DNA of 64,000 bases from Effrenium voratum (lineage: Eukaryota; Sar; Dinophyceae; Suessiales; Symbiodiniaceae), in contig CAUJNA010003079.1 in the NCBI GenBank assembly GCA_963377175.1, forward strand, positions 243,501-307,500, in the 5' to 3' direction. Position numbers and translations under genes: made by a program. Positions 33,527 through 44,099 of the stretch are shown here, piece after piece (positions within the stretch are counted from its first letter, which is position 1; each line of letters begins with the position of its first letter). The notes below the pieces were generated by a model. The model was not told the origin of the DNA and made no database searches. It was given only the letters and a program-made list of their open reading frames with translations.

Positions 33527-33630
33527 GATCCCCCGCCAAAAGTTTAACTTTTAGAGGTTGAAATGGAAACTACCACTAAACACTAAAAGGCAAAAGCTAA
33601 GGGGATGGCTGGGAGCCACCAAGAATTTAC
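33527..33630 (-). mobile_element. family I dispersed repeat
   Basis: GATCCCCCG...AAAGTTTAACTTTTAG core ending GGGAGCCACCAAG. Full copies at 35340 and 56841; partial ones near 17510, 35566, 52708, 55283, 59045 and 59385, all in the same orientation. Confidence 0.6.
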
Positions 33631-33983
33631 ATGCCGTGAAGTTTCCAAGGCGCAGACACGTTCTGACTTTGCCACATAGAAACCGCACTTGGCGCCGTGG
33701 ATACATCGGTGGTTACAACTCTTGATTGAAAGCCACCACAGCAGAATCTGCCAGTTTTCAGGGAAGCTGGCCGACCCGCTAAATTTATTCGCGAACTAGA
33801 AAAGGATCAACAAAATCCTTTTGAACAGCCAGGTTTGATGCAGCCTCAGCAAAATGATTGCCGAAACATGGACGCTGCCCTGGCAATGGCGGCAGTCCAT
33901 GAATTAGAGCAACTCTTTATCGGCAAGGTGCAATCCGAAAAATATGCACGGATCTAACCACAGGGTCTAAGCAAACGCACTGC

Positions 33984-34091
33984 CCTTGCGCGGCATCAGC
34001 TTGGGAATGCACACGCGGACAGCTGGCATGGGACTGTCCAGCTCGCACGGCATCAGCCAAGAGTCTGGGCTGCTCAGCGAGGTCAAAGCAT
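33984..34091 (-). CDS. ankyrin gene Y, downstream exon
   Basis: RDALTSLSSPDSWLMPCEL then DSPMPAVRVCIPKLMPRKG. Paralogous to exon 39099-39201 (shared ELD and VRV with the same spacing). Donor AAGG|GCAGTG, apparently a GC donor where the paralogue has GT. Confidence 0.6.
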
Positions 34092-34269
34092 CTCGCAAGC
34101 AGACCGCCTCAGCTTGGACTCACGCTTGCTGCCTGGGGCAAGCCTTTGTTTGGACCGGAGCCTGTTTTTTTTCTCCAACAAAACTCGGGTCAGCGCAAAT
34201 CACAGATCCCCTGCTGCCTGGGAGAAGCTGAAAGCAACAAAAACATGCCCAGCTCAAGTTGGGCCATGC

Positions 34270-34504
34270 CTGCACGGGATGCTCTAGGAGCTCCTGAACT
34301 TCAGGATGAGCGTGCTGCCTGGCGATGTCCAAGGCCGTTCGTCCGCGAGACGTGGGTTGGAAGGGATCCGCCCCTTCTGCCAGCAGCAGGCGGATGGCCT
34401 TAGCGTCGCCAAGCTGGGCGGCCACGTGGATCGGGTAGAGCTCTTCCTTGAATGCGACACGTAAGCAGCCCGAAGCCAGCTGCGGTTCACTCACGTGCTC
34501 ACAC
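34270..34504 (-). CDS. ankyrin-repeat exon, gene Y
   Basis: CEHVSEPQLASGCLRVAF, then the ankyrin repeat LYPIHVAAQLGDAKAIRLLL followed by AEGADPFQPTSRGRTALDIA. The pattern YPIHxAAxxGDxxxxRLLLxxGADP is the ankyrin helix-turn-helix with its GADP finger and GRTALDIA start of the next repeat. Starts AG|GTGTGAGCACGTG; donor CAG|GCATGG is GC. Ankyrin repeats mediate protein binding; the partner is unknown. The minus frame is open from 34120 to 34782, so the 5' edge is less certain. Confidence 0.85.
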
Positions 34505-34695
34505 CTCAGCTGCAAGACGGAGTTTGTTTCAGACCCAACGAGGCGAAAGTCGAAAAAAGATTCTCCCCTGAGTCTGAGTCCAGGCTTTAGCGTACTTGAG
34601 GTGAGTTTAGGCACGGCATGCATATGGTCTCGCACATAGGGAAGGTTTAGGTCACATTGGGATTTTCGGGAGCCTCGGCCGAGCGCTTGCCCTAA

Positions 34696-34800
34696 CCAAT
34701 GCTTCCATTTGCTGAAGTCCACTGAAAAACGCGACAGTGGTGATGGATTCCCTGAACACCAAACAGGGCTAAATAAGGACAATATTCTTCATTTCTTAAG
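34696..34800 (-). mobile_element. family B element
   Basis: CTTCCATTTGCTGAAG end and CTTAAGCAAAT end. Upstream of the ankyrin exon. Confidence 0.55.
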
Positions 34801-35074
34801 CAAATAAAAAAGAACCTGAATACCAAACCGGAACTACGGGCTTCCTTGAAAACAGCCATCGGGGGGCCCGATGAGTTCATCGGGGAGTATCCTCTTGGTA
34901 TAAGGTGACATAGGTGACTTGATGCCTGGTCTCTGCCATGCCAGAGTGGCATCCCAATGCCCTCAACTCGCGGGGACGATTGACTTTGACATGCATGGGC
35001 ATTTTTCCTTTGTCCCTGCGTGAAGCGAGTAAGATCGACATATGCTCATGGGTGATCTTTTAGCAACAACAAAA

Positions 35075-35162
35075 GTGGCCCTGGGACATGGGCCGTAAAA
35101 CCCATCTGAACCAGTGGAACCCGTCTATTTCTAAGCAACCTAACCAATCAAAACCTATGCTC
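35075..35162. mobile_element. family K element, partial
   Basis: Keeps the GGAACCCGTCTATTT to AAAACCTATGC half. Confidence 0.5.
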
Positions 35163-35339
35163 ATATGCTTTGTGGGTCGTTGACGCTTGCTGAAAGTCTA
35201 AGGGTCTGGTTGGGAATCGCCGAGTCCGCAAAACTCGGTTTGTTCTTTACAAAAAGTGGCGCCACTTTTGGGGTTGGGGCTTCTTCGGGAAGGGGGCACT
35301 GTATATTTTGGAGGGTACCCCCATTTTTCCGGGCTTCCC

Positions 35340-35452
35340 TCAGATCCCCCGCTGAAAGTGCATAACTTTTAGTGGGTTATATGGAACCTACCACTAAACA
35401 CCAAAAGGATCTAAAAAGCTAAGGAACCGGATGGCTGGGTGCCGCCAAGTTT
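35340..35452 (-). mobile_element. family I dispersed repeat
   Basis: Same layout as 33527-33630, from CAGATCCCCCGCTGAAAG to GTGCCGCCAAG. Confidence 0.6.
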
Positions 35453-35494
35453 TGAGACCTCCAAACAACAGGATCGATGCATAGGCCTCCGACG

Positions 35495-35575
35495 GCCGAG
35501 GCGCCGATGTCGGCGTAGGAAGTCCTGCAAGTACTGCTGCTGGCGGCGCCTCGGTTGCTTTCTGCTCCCCCTGCG
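35495..35575 (-). CDS. ankyrin gene Y, N-terminal exon part 2
   Basis: RRRQQQYLQDFLRRHRRLG, matching RQRKQQELSVFLREHRPG of paralogue X (40677-40790). It is separated from part 1 by family F and family I insertions. Confidence 0.45.
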
Positions 35576-35646
35576 AAAAGTTTTTTGAACGTGTAATGGT
35601 TTAATACGGAAAACCCATTAGTTGGGCAAAAAGTTAAACCTAGAGT

Positions 35647-35740
35647 CTCCATGACCCTTAAACAATGGGTCATTGACCAACCATTATTTTGGGTAATGAC
35701 CCCATTTTTTAAGGGTCATGGAGACTCCAGGAAGTCCTAA
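35647..35740. mobile_element. family F element
   Basis: Nearly perfect hairpin: GAGTCTCCATGACCCTTAA and its complement enclosing GGTCATTGACC-like inner arms. Confidence 0.75.
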
Positions 35741-35754
35741 CATCAGTGCTGCCG

Positions 35755-35850
35755 GCGGCGCCGCACTCGCTGACGCTTGGAGGTGAGCTTCACCTCGCAG
35801 CATGAGTCCGAGTCCGAGCTGCACTGCATTCCCTCGCCTAAAAAGAACTT
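35755..35850 (-). CDS. ankyrin gene Y, N-terminal exon part 1
   Basis: GMQCSSDSDSCCEVKLTSK then RQRVRRRRQ. Paralogous to SSTTTASEVVSLKRQQVRQ of gene X. The frame then meets stops close to the family F insertion. Confidence 0.45.
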
Positions 35851-35877
35851 GATCCCACCGCTGCGGACGGGCAGAAC

Positions 35878-36012
35878 AAACACACACACACACACACAGA
35901 CACGCACGCACGCACACGCACACGCACACGCACACGCACAGACACAGACACAGACACAGACACCGACACCGACACAGACACAGACACAGACGCACACACA
36001 CACACACACGCA
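35878..36012. repeat. CA / CACG / CAGA microsatellite
   Basis: Alternating CA, CACGCA and CAGACA runs. Confidence 0.95.
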
Positions 36013-36748
36013 AAATCAAACTCGGTATTTATAGAATAAACATGGAAGTCGGAAAAGTCGAATTGATGCTTTGTTTTTTGGGGCCGAATCGGTGGTTTGA
36101 AGTGGAGAATTGGAGGGGGTTCCCATTCATCCACAAAAGCCTGGGCTTCAAATCCCCCAAAACCCCGATCACCGTGGCAATCAGCCCGACACGACACCAA
36201 AGAACATGGGCCCATAGGTCCGGCTCAGAAGGCACTTCTCCTCATACCGACTCAAAGAAAGCTGCAAAGGTTTGAAGAACCACAAGGATGCAATCAACAG
36301 AAGCACTGTACAGGCCTGTTGCCGTATTTCACCCATTGTCGAGTTTTGAGGTCACCACTGGTCTTTTCTGAAGAAAGCAAGGGGGCCCAAGGCAAAGCTG
36401 GAAACGGAGCTCATAGCGCTTTAGAGGACAAGGATGCACAAAAGCCAAGCGAGCGGGGAAGCCGTCGCTACCTTAGAATTAAAAAACAAACCTGGCCGTC
36501 CTTTCCCACCAGCAACGAGATCATGACTCCCTGGCACCTTGCGCCCAAAAGGGCGCAAACTCAGCATCAAAGCGATATCGTGAAACATGAGGGGGGGGAG
36601 AGGGATCTTGCAGTTGCTTGAATCAGCTGGTCCATTCTGACCAACTTCAAAAAGAAAAAAACAAGAGGCGGTCAAACATGGTGGATACCTCCCCGTTGCC
36701 GAGGGACGGAAATGCCCGAAATCTGTTGGAAAGAAGGCCTAAACGTAC

Positions 36749-36798
36749 CTTGGGCAATTGACCCTCGCGCTTCTGGAACGATGCGCGCTCGCACGCAG
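36749..36798 (-). CDS. small exon
   Basis: ACERASFQKREGQLPK before a perfect CAAG|GTACGT donor. Acceptor TTGCGTAG. A plus-strand frame overlaps (36712-36924) but lacks splice support. Confidence 0.5.
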
Positions 36799-37047
36799 CT
36801 ACGCAACATGTTACAGGATGACAGCACCAAGTTGTGGCTGGAAGTAGGACCCCAGCAAACAACTTTATTTTTTGCCTGGGTAGTGGAAAACAAGGGCCCC
36901 AAAAACATCAAGCCGGGGAGCTAATCCTGCGGACGAAGTGAGCCTGATAAGGGAAGCCTTCATCAACAAATCACACAATAGAGTCAATTCTGCCGAGCAC
37001 CGGATCCTTAAAACATGACTCTGCAGTAAACCTGCGCTGACCTCCAC

Positions 37048-37344
37048 TCATGGGAAAACGACTTGACAGTAAACGTCTTCGGGAGGTAAACATGCAAGCC
37101 ACCACAGCTCCTTCCGAACATGCGTTGCTTCATGCGTCAGGCAAGCTGGCAGAACTGCTGACGTCATTGGAAAACCTTTCATGAGCGCTGTGAAGAAGGA
37201 AGTCACAACAGGCACGAACACGCGCGTGGATGTGCCGCGGTTCTTGACATCTATCATGGACAACAGTTGCATGGCTAGAGCAAAACCAAGGGGCTCAACA
37301 AAGGCAACAATCATGCGCAATTCACACCGCCAACCAGCAACCAC
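37048..37344 (-). CDS. possible exon, hydrophobic
   Basis: Open frame of 98 codons with GFALAMQLLSMIDVKNRG and VFVPVVTSFFTALMKGFP. May span a membrane. Exact exon edges unclear; a CTTCTTCACAG acceptor and an AAAG|GTTTTC donor lie inside. Confidence 0.4.
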   Translation of the reverse strand: MVAGWRCELRMIVAFVEPLGFALAMQLLSMIDVKNRGTSTRVFVPVVTSFFTALMKGFPMTSAVLPACLTHEATHVRKELWWLACLPPEDVYCQVVFP

Positions 37345-37361
37345 TGTATGAATTTCAGAAA

Positions 37362-37530
37362 CTACACCTGAATCGGCATTCGAACAAACAACGTGGATGG
37401 ATATGTGAATCCATGTCTCAGAAGATTACAGGTGGACAAGGCAGTCCAACATGCTGCAACAATACTCCATGCAAATGTTTTAGAAATGTCAAAAGTGGAA
37501 ATAAGGGATCCCCAACAGCACGCACACACA
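37362..37530 (-). CDS. possible exon
   Basis: Open minus frame with SLISTFDISKTFAWSIVAA and CWTALSTCNLLRHGF. No clear splice sites. Confidence 0.25.
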
Positions 37531-37941
37531 CACACACACACACCGGACCTTGGAGAGTACTTGGGCTGTTGGACACGGGAAAAACTGGTACGGGAAAAAC
37601 AGGTATTGGGGGGAGTTGGCAGGTACAGAACCTTTACCTGGTTAGGGGGGAAGACGCAGCGTGGACCGCCGAGCAAAATGTGGCCCGGGAACCTTGTGGG
37701 AGCGAGGTCTCACGCACTTCCGGGGGAGAAGGTGCGAACAACCGAGTCGTGGAAAGCTGAAATATGCCAAGGAAATATTCGCACGTCCGATCAAGTGGAC
37801 TGGGTAAAATAAGTGTAACCCAACTTTTAGTCTGCCCCCAAAATGGTCCCAGCCCAAAAAGTGACCAAAGTCCAGGAATTCGGGGAGTGCGTATTTACAC
37901 GAACCCCAAGAGCGTTCTGGGAGGGGGATCCTGCGGTCGGG

Positions 37942-37964
37942 GCGCAGGTTTTACGAAAACCTGC
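37942..37964. other. perfect 10-bp hairpin
   Basis: CGCAGGTTTT-ACG-AAAACCTGCG. Function unknown. Confidence 0.6.
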
Positions 37965-38595
37965 GGGCGGGCGTTTTCCTCTGAAGGCTTTACCCGGAGT
38001 CGTCTCCACTGCCGCCAGAATCTCAAAGTTCACTACTGGAAGCCCCGGATAAATAAACCTTTGTTGATCAATTGGGGGAGGTCCTCTTTTAGTGCGGGTG
38101 CATCACTTTTGTGGGTGACACACAGCTATTAGTAAAGGACAGCCCAATTTATCCGGGTTCAGCATCCATTAGCTGCAATGAAATCAATCCCTGCTCCGAA
38201 GCAGGAGGTTTGTTAACCTTCCGAGGCTGAATCCCGGCTACCCGAGGATGCATGGAAAATCACAGAATGCCATTCATCACAACAACATTGAGAAGGATGT
38301 ACAGCCTGACATGGCCAAGCAATACATTGTTTCATGCATCCCCGGATTTCTATTTGACAAGAAAACTGCGAGCTTTGCGCCCTGAGCGCTAACTTGCGTG
38401 GCTGATTTCTCAGCTAAACCATTCACGCCTCGCGTATGTGCACGTGGTCAAACGCCAACTCACGGGAAGGCCGCCTCTCTCGCTGGAACATGTTTCATGC
38501 TGGATTCTCTGGTTGACGCCTCATCCCATTGAATTCCTTAACCCGAATGGGTTTTTAAGCTTCGCAAACCCAGTGGCTTCGCCTCAAGAGGCGAG

Positions 38596-38909
38596 CTAAA
38601 ACTGAAGGCCTCGGCCGTAACTGTCACTTGCTAAGTTCAGCCCTTGAAGTGACTCAAGCAAGCGGCAATCGCAACAAGCGATCAGAAACGAGCGGGAGTC
38701 AACCCAGCTTGCCAACACAACGTTGGAAGCCAACATTGCATGTAGCGAAACAGCTCCCATGAGGGCAACGGCTTTGGAAAAAAAAACTGCAGAAGCGTTT
38801 CTTGGGCCGAAGTCCTTCGCGCGTGCCGCGAATGAATAATGACTGCCCTCAGGAGCGCTACGAGCAACAACTTCGAAACGGCCAGGGGCAGGGCCAGCCT
38901 GAGGCTCGG
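38596..38909 (-). CDS. ankyrin gene X, likely last exon
   Basis: EPQAGPAPGRFEVVARSAP, then AKDFGPRNASAVFFSKAVAL and MLASNVVLASWVDSRSF, ending GRGLQF and a TAG at 38596-38598. It enters in phase 1, as left by exon 39099-39201. Acceptor TTGGTTGGAG. The middle is hydrophobic. No counterpart was found in gene Y. Confidence 0.6.
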
Positions 38910-38919
38910 CTCCAACCAA

Positions 38920-39062
38920 GTGGTCCACCAGTAGAGCGGATAGAATAAGTTGGTACCCGTTTTTTTTGTTGTTGTTTTTCCTGTAGTCTATTTTAGTAGG
39001 GGAACCCTGCCCCCAAAAAAGAAAAAGGAAAGGTAAAAGGGCACCTAGCTGGGGGACCTAGA
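38920..39062 (-). mobile_element. family A element, copy 11
   Basis: Longest copy, with extra T- and A-rich insertions. Lies within the intron between the last two exons of ankyrin gene X. The usual CTGGAG acceptor is mutated to CTGGTG. Confidence 0.7.
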
Positions 39063-39098
39063 AGTGGCGCGCGGGAATTCAAACGCTAAAGGAATAAC

Positions 39099-39201
39099 CC
39101 TCAAAGTACAACATCGGCTTGGGCCGTCGCACACGGACAGGTGACACAGGCTTGTCCAGCTCACTCGGCGCCAGCTGCCAGATATCTCGCACAGGTATTG
39201 C
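39099..39201 (-). CDS. ankyrin gene X, downstream exon
   Basis: AIPVRDIWQLAPSELDKPVS then PVRVRRPKPMLYFEG. Paralogue of 33984-34091. Acceptor CACGCGAG, donor GAGG|GTTATT. Confidence 0.65.
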
Positions 39202-39850
39202 CTCGCGTGCAAAAACAATGCCCGGAAAGAACAGCGACCAGTTGAACCAGACCAGTTGAACCATCCCCCCCCCCTCCACCCTAAAAGGCGTCTACATGTG
39301 TATACAATTTCAAAGGTGAACTTTACTCCCTGTCCTTCACTCTCAGGATCCCTCTAATTGGTTTGGAGTCCGGTCTGGTGTTCCGGTTGGTTTTTTTCAT
39401 CATCCCCCTACCATGAGGGGTGGGGGGGGTCCCCCAATTCCATTTTCTATTATTCCCATAAGGGGAAAATGGAACCGCAACTGGAGATCTCCAGGGGTCG
39501 AAATTCCTCGCCAAGAAGGGCTTCAAGTTCAAGTCCAAACCAAAGACTAACCTTCAACCCCCCTGCCGAAGTCCAAGTTGGAACCAGACCGGAACCATGT
39601 TGGGCCCCCCAGAAAGAAAAAGAAGTCGACCCCCATATCATTTCTGAGCCCATGGTATCGTTTTGCAAGATGCAATGCACATAAAAGCCACCAGTTTACA
39701 TGTTCAACAAGTAAGTTGATATAAACATGTAAATGGTGTAACTTACATGTTTGGGCGTCCCCTTCATGTTCAGTCATTCAGGCGCTGGATATGTTAAGAC
39801 AATAAACAGCAAAACACAAACACAAAAACCAACTAAGTGGGCCATGTTGC

Positions 39851-40091
39851 TTGCACCGGATTTTCCAAGACTTCCTGCACTTTCTTGTTGGCATGCCGGA
39901 TGGCAATGTCCAGCGCCGTCCGTCCTTTCGAGGTTTTCTGCGATGGGTCTGCTCCTTCTGCGAGCAGCAGGCGGGTGATCCGAGCGTCTCCGCGCCGGGC
40001 CGCCAAATGGATGGGGTAAACCACTTCCTTGAAGCCCAGGTGCAGGCCGAAGCAGCCCCTTAGGCTCTGCGGCTCATTCACGTGCTCGCAC
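39851..40091 (-). CDS. ankyrin-repeat exon, gene X
   Basis: CEHVNEPQSLRGCFGLHL then the repeat VVYPIHLAARRGDARITRLL and AEGADPSQKTSKGRTALDIA, ending VLENPVQ. Starts at TCTCAG|GTGCGAG and ends CAA|GCAACA, a GC donor at the same place as in gene Y. A binding scaffold by family. Two duplicate genes arranged head to tail on the same strand fit dinoflagellate tandem gene arrays. Confidence 0.85.
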
Positions 40092-40544
40092 CTGAGACAC
40101 ACCATGCCTTATTGGAAAGCAAGTCAACTGTGTCAACATGTGGGCAGCGTTTGTGAAAGCAACATTGATCGTGATTGCAACGGGCGTACAGTATGATTGG
40201 GAGGTTCTGGTGAGTGGTCGCTGACATTTTGGTAGGCGCCCTGGCACACGTGCGGGTCCAAGGTCCAGGCTAGCACATGACGCGTCATGGCGCCACTTCG
40301 CGAACACTCTTTTTAAATTTGAAAGGGACATTTCGGAACCTTGACCCAAATGTGATCGATTCGCTTTGGGCAAGTCAGTAATTGGCCAAACAAATAACCA
40401 AACTTGTTGTTTTCCACTGAAATTGTCTCCATGGCCTCCGAAAAAGCTTCAAGCCCAGGAACTCTTCGGAAGTGAGTGGATACTACCCACTACCCCGAGA
40501 TAGACTCAAACCCGGGCGGGTTCTCCTTTTGCAGGAAATGAGTC

Positions 40545-40620
40545 CTCTCAAAATGGGTCATTGATCCAGTATTTTGAGTAATGACCCCATGTTTTTTAAG
40601 GGTCAGAAAAAAGCTCCATG
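40545..40620. mobile_element. family F element, partial
   Basis: Inner arms AATGGGTCATTGA and TAATGACCCCAT, followed by TTAAGGGTCAG. Confidence 0.55.
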
Positions 40621-40676
40621 ACAAAAGTGGAGCCCTGTTGTAACCACTGTCCTCCTTCATTCATTTGTTTTAAGGC

Positions 40677-40790
40677 CCCGGCCGGTGTTCTCGCAAAAAA
40701 ACGCTCAGCTCCTGCTGCTTTCGCTGGCGCACCTGCTGACGCTTCAAGGAGACCACCTCCGAAGCCGTGGTGGTGGAGCTGGTGGTGGTG
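40677..40790 (-). CDS. ankyrin gene X, N-terminal exon
   Basis: Thr/Ser run TTTSSTTTASEVVSL, then a basic Gln-rich helix KRQQVRQRKQQELSVFLREH. High GC3. Acceptor AAGGCTCAG. The end is unclear and may be a GC donor. A similar exon heads gene Y. Confidence 0.6.
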
Positions 40791-40867
40791 CTGAGCCTTG
40801 GAACTTTTCTCCCTTGGGACCCAAACAAACGGGAACACCCCCCTAATAGTGGGACGGGTCAAAAAGG

Positions 40868-41020
40868 ACACCTACTGTGGATGGACGAAATTTGCTTCGC
40901 ACCACTTTGACTTGGTCGACGTTGCAAGGGCAGCAACAATTCTCAAAGTTTAGCAGTTAAGTGGTTGAAATTCTGAACCACAATAAGCAAAAATGCAAAA
41001 TGTTTCCCAACAACAACCAT
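40868..41020. repeat. partial family G plus family J repeat
   Basis: CTGTGGATGGACGAAAT fragment, then a repeat with TAGCAGTTAAGTGG and AACAACCATG shared with 47175-47300 and 47995-48110. Confidence 0.6.
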
Positions 41021-41021
41021 G

Positions 41022-41157
41022 CACTGTGGATGGACGAAATCCAGCACCAGATTGAAACCACGGGAAACGCTTTGAAACCATGGAAACCCTTGTTGGTTGG
41101 CAACAGGGCAATCGTATCATTCCAGGGCTTCTTAGGTGGCTTTTGTCCACAGTGCCA
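41022..41157. mobile_element. family G element
   Basis: CACTGTGGATGGACGAAATC start and TTTTGTCCACAGTG end. Confidence 0.65.
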
Positions 41158-41514
41158 TAACGGGCAGGGGGGGTGCTTAGGATCGCCCCTTTCCTGTCAG
41201 CTCCCTAAGCCCCAATTTTGGGCTGAGAAATCGGCTTAGATTTGGTTTGGCCTCTGAACTCAGCATGGGCGACTTTGGAATCCTGAAGACGAGTTTTGTT
41301 CTTGGGGGACCTTTGTGCAGGCAACTCAGCTTCCTTCCAATTGGTGGTTTAGATTGGACGTTCGGGGGTCGTTAGCCTTCTACCCTCGAGGTCCCAGTGG
41401 TCCCAGGGGGTCAAATCCTCAATCACCCATCCAAGCCGCCAATGAAGGCTTACCTGCGCAATCATTGATTATACAACCATGGATTGTACCTGGAGACACC
41501 TAGCAGTTTTCCAC

Positions 41515-41654
41515 CTGAGCTTGCAACGTTGCGGCCAGGCAACGAGGCATTGGAGCTTTCAGATCCACGTAAGCCAGACAAGTGCGGCATGGGGCCGCGA
41601 GGGGCTGGGCAAGTAGTTCCCAGCCGACATCTTGATCCAAAGGCCATGGATTGA
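41515..41654 (-). CDS. internal exon, unknown protein
   Basis: NPWPLDQDVGWELLAQPLA then APCRTCLAYVDLKAPMPRC and LAATLQAQ. Acceptor GGGTGAG, donor CTCAG|GTGGAA. Well-composed frame, no family recognised. Just upstream of ankyrin gene X. Confidence 0.6.
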
Positions 41655-41712
41655 CTCACCCCGAAGAATGGGACCCAGAAAAATTCCAGGTGATTACCTG
41701 TTGGGACTAAAC

Positions 41713-41860
41713 ATCTAGGTCCTCCAGTAGAGAGGTTCGAACAAGGGTATCAACTTTTTTCTGTAGTCTACTTTAGTAGGGGAACCCTCCCCCTAAAAAG
41801 GGAGAGCCAAAAGGCAAAAGCCTGGATTCGCTTCGAGCAACTGAGCTAGAGGACCCGGGA
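41713..41860 (-). mobile_element. family A element, copy 12
   Basis: CTAGGTCCTCCAGTAGAGAG start. Far end extended and decayed. Confidence 0.65.
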
Positions 41861-41929
41861 AAAAAAGGAGCTAGAGGACCCGAACAAAAAACACACACAC
41901 AAACACACACACAACTCCTGGCACGCGTG

Positions 41930-42025
41930 CTCAACCAATCGCAATCGCGCGCTTCACCCCATCCTTCAGCCTGTAAAAGGCCTCCGAATGACTCTGCACT
42001 GGCACCTTCCTTCAGCATTGTTTTT
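41930..42025 (-). CDS. possible exon
   Basis: TMLKEGASAESFGGLLQAEG then RDCDWLSTRA. The splice sites are not canonical (CCAG|GAGTTG). Confidence 0.4.
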
Positions 42026-42229
42026 CTTGCGGCTGGCTTTTTTTTTCTTTCAACCACGACACGTAGGAGTTGCCTTTCGGGAGAAAAATCCATGGGTTTT
42101 CCTTGGTACATTTCTTGCGGCTGGTGCACTTGGCACTTGGTGTCAGGGTGTCTTTCTTGTCTTTCGCCTCAAGCGCATGCGTGTGCTAACCATGTTCGTG
42201 TAGCTCTCTCTTTTTCAACGACACATAGG

Positions 42230-42350
42230 TGTTGCCTTTCGGGAGAAAAATCGATGGGCTTCCTTGGTACATGGGGCACAAAACCCATCCAAAGCAGTGG
42301 AACCCATCTATGTTGAAGCAAACTAAGCTAAAAAGGACGCCTATGCCACT
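42230..42350. mobile_element. family K element with a truncated neighbour
   Basis: CATAGGTGTTGCCTTTCGGG to AAAAGGACGCCTATGC. A partial copy of its left part lies at 42062-42118. Confidence 0.55.
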
Positions 42351-42825
42351 ACACCCGCCTGCCTTGCAAATGGGAGGTGGTTGCTATTGCTTTTTTCTCA
42401 GCTCTGCAAATGAGATGCCCTGCAAGATTGCTCAAACACGTGAGCACGAGGACTGTGCTTTTTGAAAAAATCCACACTTGAAACCCACCACTCAGAGCAT
42501 TGGTTTCTGAAAATGATATGGCACCAACAGGGAAAACAATTCTTCTGGGAGGGGGGAAGGGCCCCTGAACGATCCGCATCCCAGAATATTGCTTTGTGAC
42601 TGTGAGTTGTGAACCACTGCCCACGGGAGCCAGAACCAAACTTGCTGGTCCGATAAGAGAAAATGACCCCACAAACCATCCCTGTAGTTTCCTTTCAGGG
42701 AATCCTGACCAAAGCCAGCGAAAAGTTTAAGTTGTTTTATGGTTAAAAAGAAATATGAAGGGAATCCAAAAAGTTAAAGTCTAAAGATCCAGCCCAATAG
42801 CGGTAGAGATATGACGTTGCCTCAC

Positions 42826-42969
42826 CCTCGAACGACGCAAAAAAAAAAAGGCTCCTGACGTCGCCTGCCGTGTCCAGCAAGGTCTCGATGCTGCGCGTGT
42901 CCAGGGCGGTCTTGGCCAAAGCGAATGCTGCGCTCTGCATCCGCTTTCCAAAGTTCACCTCGCGTGCGG
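42826..42969 (-). CDS. internal exon, unknown protein
   Basis: AAREVNFGKRMQSAAFALAK then ALDTRSIETLLDTAGDVRS and LFFFASFEG. Donor GAGG|GTGAGG; acceptor TTCGAG, 10 bp after family A copy 13. A T11 run lies inside the exon. Helical, possibly armadillo-like, but not assignable. Confidence 0.65.
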
Positions 42970-42979
42970 CTCGAAGGTA

Positions 42980-43130
42980 GTTGTCCTCCAGTAGAGAGGT
43001 TCGAATAAGGGTACCCTTTCTCCGTAGTCTATTTTAGGGGAAGGCTAGAAGGAAGGCATTCTAGGTACTCCAGTGGAGCGGATAGAATAAGGGTATCCTT
43101 TTTCCGTAGTCTATTTTAGGGGAAGGTGAT
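42980..43130 (-). mobile_element. two tandem family A elements (copies 13 and 14)
   Basis: Two shortened copies about 80 bp apart, each with TCCAGT(A/G)GAG and GTAGTCTATTTTAGGGGAAGG. Confidence 0.7.
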
Positions 43131-43261
43131 AAAGTCCAGTTTCACATCTGAATCGGTGGATTCACACATGCCTTACAGCCCAGTCAGTTGAGAAGGCACT
43201 CATGCCGAGGGCTCCCCCCTCGCATAAAAACCTGCCTTAAATGGCACAACATGTGATGTGT

Positions 43262-43372
43262 TCCTTCATTTGCGTAAGTCCCCTAAACAAACAAAAACAG
43301 TAGTGATACATTCCCTTAAAAAAAAAGCAGGGGAAAGTAACATATATTCTTAAGCAAACGGATGTTTTGACA
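43262..43372 (-). mobile_element. family B element abutting an exon
   Basis: On the minus strand it starts at the GTGTCAAAACATCC donor of exon 43374-43512 and ends CGCAAATGAAG. Confidence 0.55.
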
Positions 43373-43373
43373 C

Positions 43374-43512
43374 CACCCATGCGAAGAGAAACGCATGCCC
43401 AAAATCCCTCGCGGGATCGCGCCTGGGCAGCCACCTGCGCGTCTCGCTTGTGCATGGTTGGGGTGCGCATCAGGAACCGGGCCCACCTCAGCGCATCCGA
43501 CGGAAGTGGATG
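43374..43512 (-). CDS. internal exon, unknown protein
   Basis: HPLPSDALRWARFLMRTPTM then HKRDAQVAAQARSREGFWA and CVSLRMG. High GC3. Acceptor CACACCTGAAG, donor GGTG|GTGTCA. Confidence 0.6.
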
Positions 43513-44099
43513 CTTCAGGTGTGAGAAGAGGCCCAGGCAACAAGGTCTGGGAACTGCTTCGGCTGGGCCCAGCTATGCCAAAAGGATGCCCAGATTTTGA
43601 AGCCCGGTCTTCACAACAAAGGGTTGGGTGTGTAAGAAGTGCCCGGACCCAAAGGGGATAGCAGGCCCGTGGTCACCTTAAACCATGGGACCGCAGCTTA
43701 CACCCCAATCCGTGAATGAAGCCAAGCCACGTCACCCGCCAAGACTCTTGCTTGGTGGCTTGACCAATGTCCAGCTCCGACCAAAAAAAATGCCCCCCCC
43801 CCCCAACGTGTGTGTTGGCGATCGCTTCCTTACAGGGATGGATCGGGGAAGTTCGGCCACCATGACACGAAATGCTGGTAATCTTCACTCTTGGCAGGAA
43901 TGCCAGCCGTAGCACCAAAAGCCAGCGTCCCCTGAACAAGCAGGCTGCCTGGCTAGAACAAGAAAATATGAAGCTATGCCTCGCTGGACCCCTCTCAGGC
44001 ATGAGGCAAAAAAGCCAAACATCGCCACCAGCAAGGCCAACCTGAACTATGCCTTACTTGCCCAAAGGCACCAGAAAAAAATGTTAACCTCTTGGGGCC

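Noticed and set aside
36712..36924. Plus-strand frame starting MPEICWKEGLN
   Set aside because: Overlaps a minus-strand exon with a perfect GTACGT donor and itself has no splice signals; kept only as a note.
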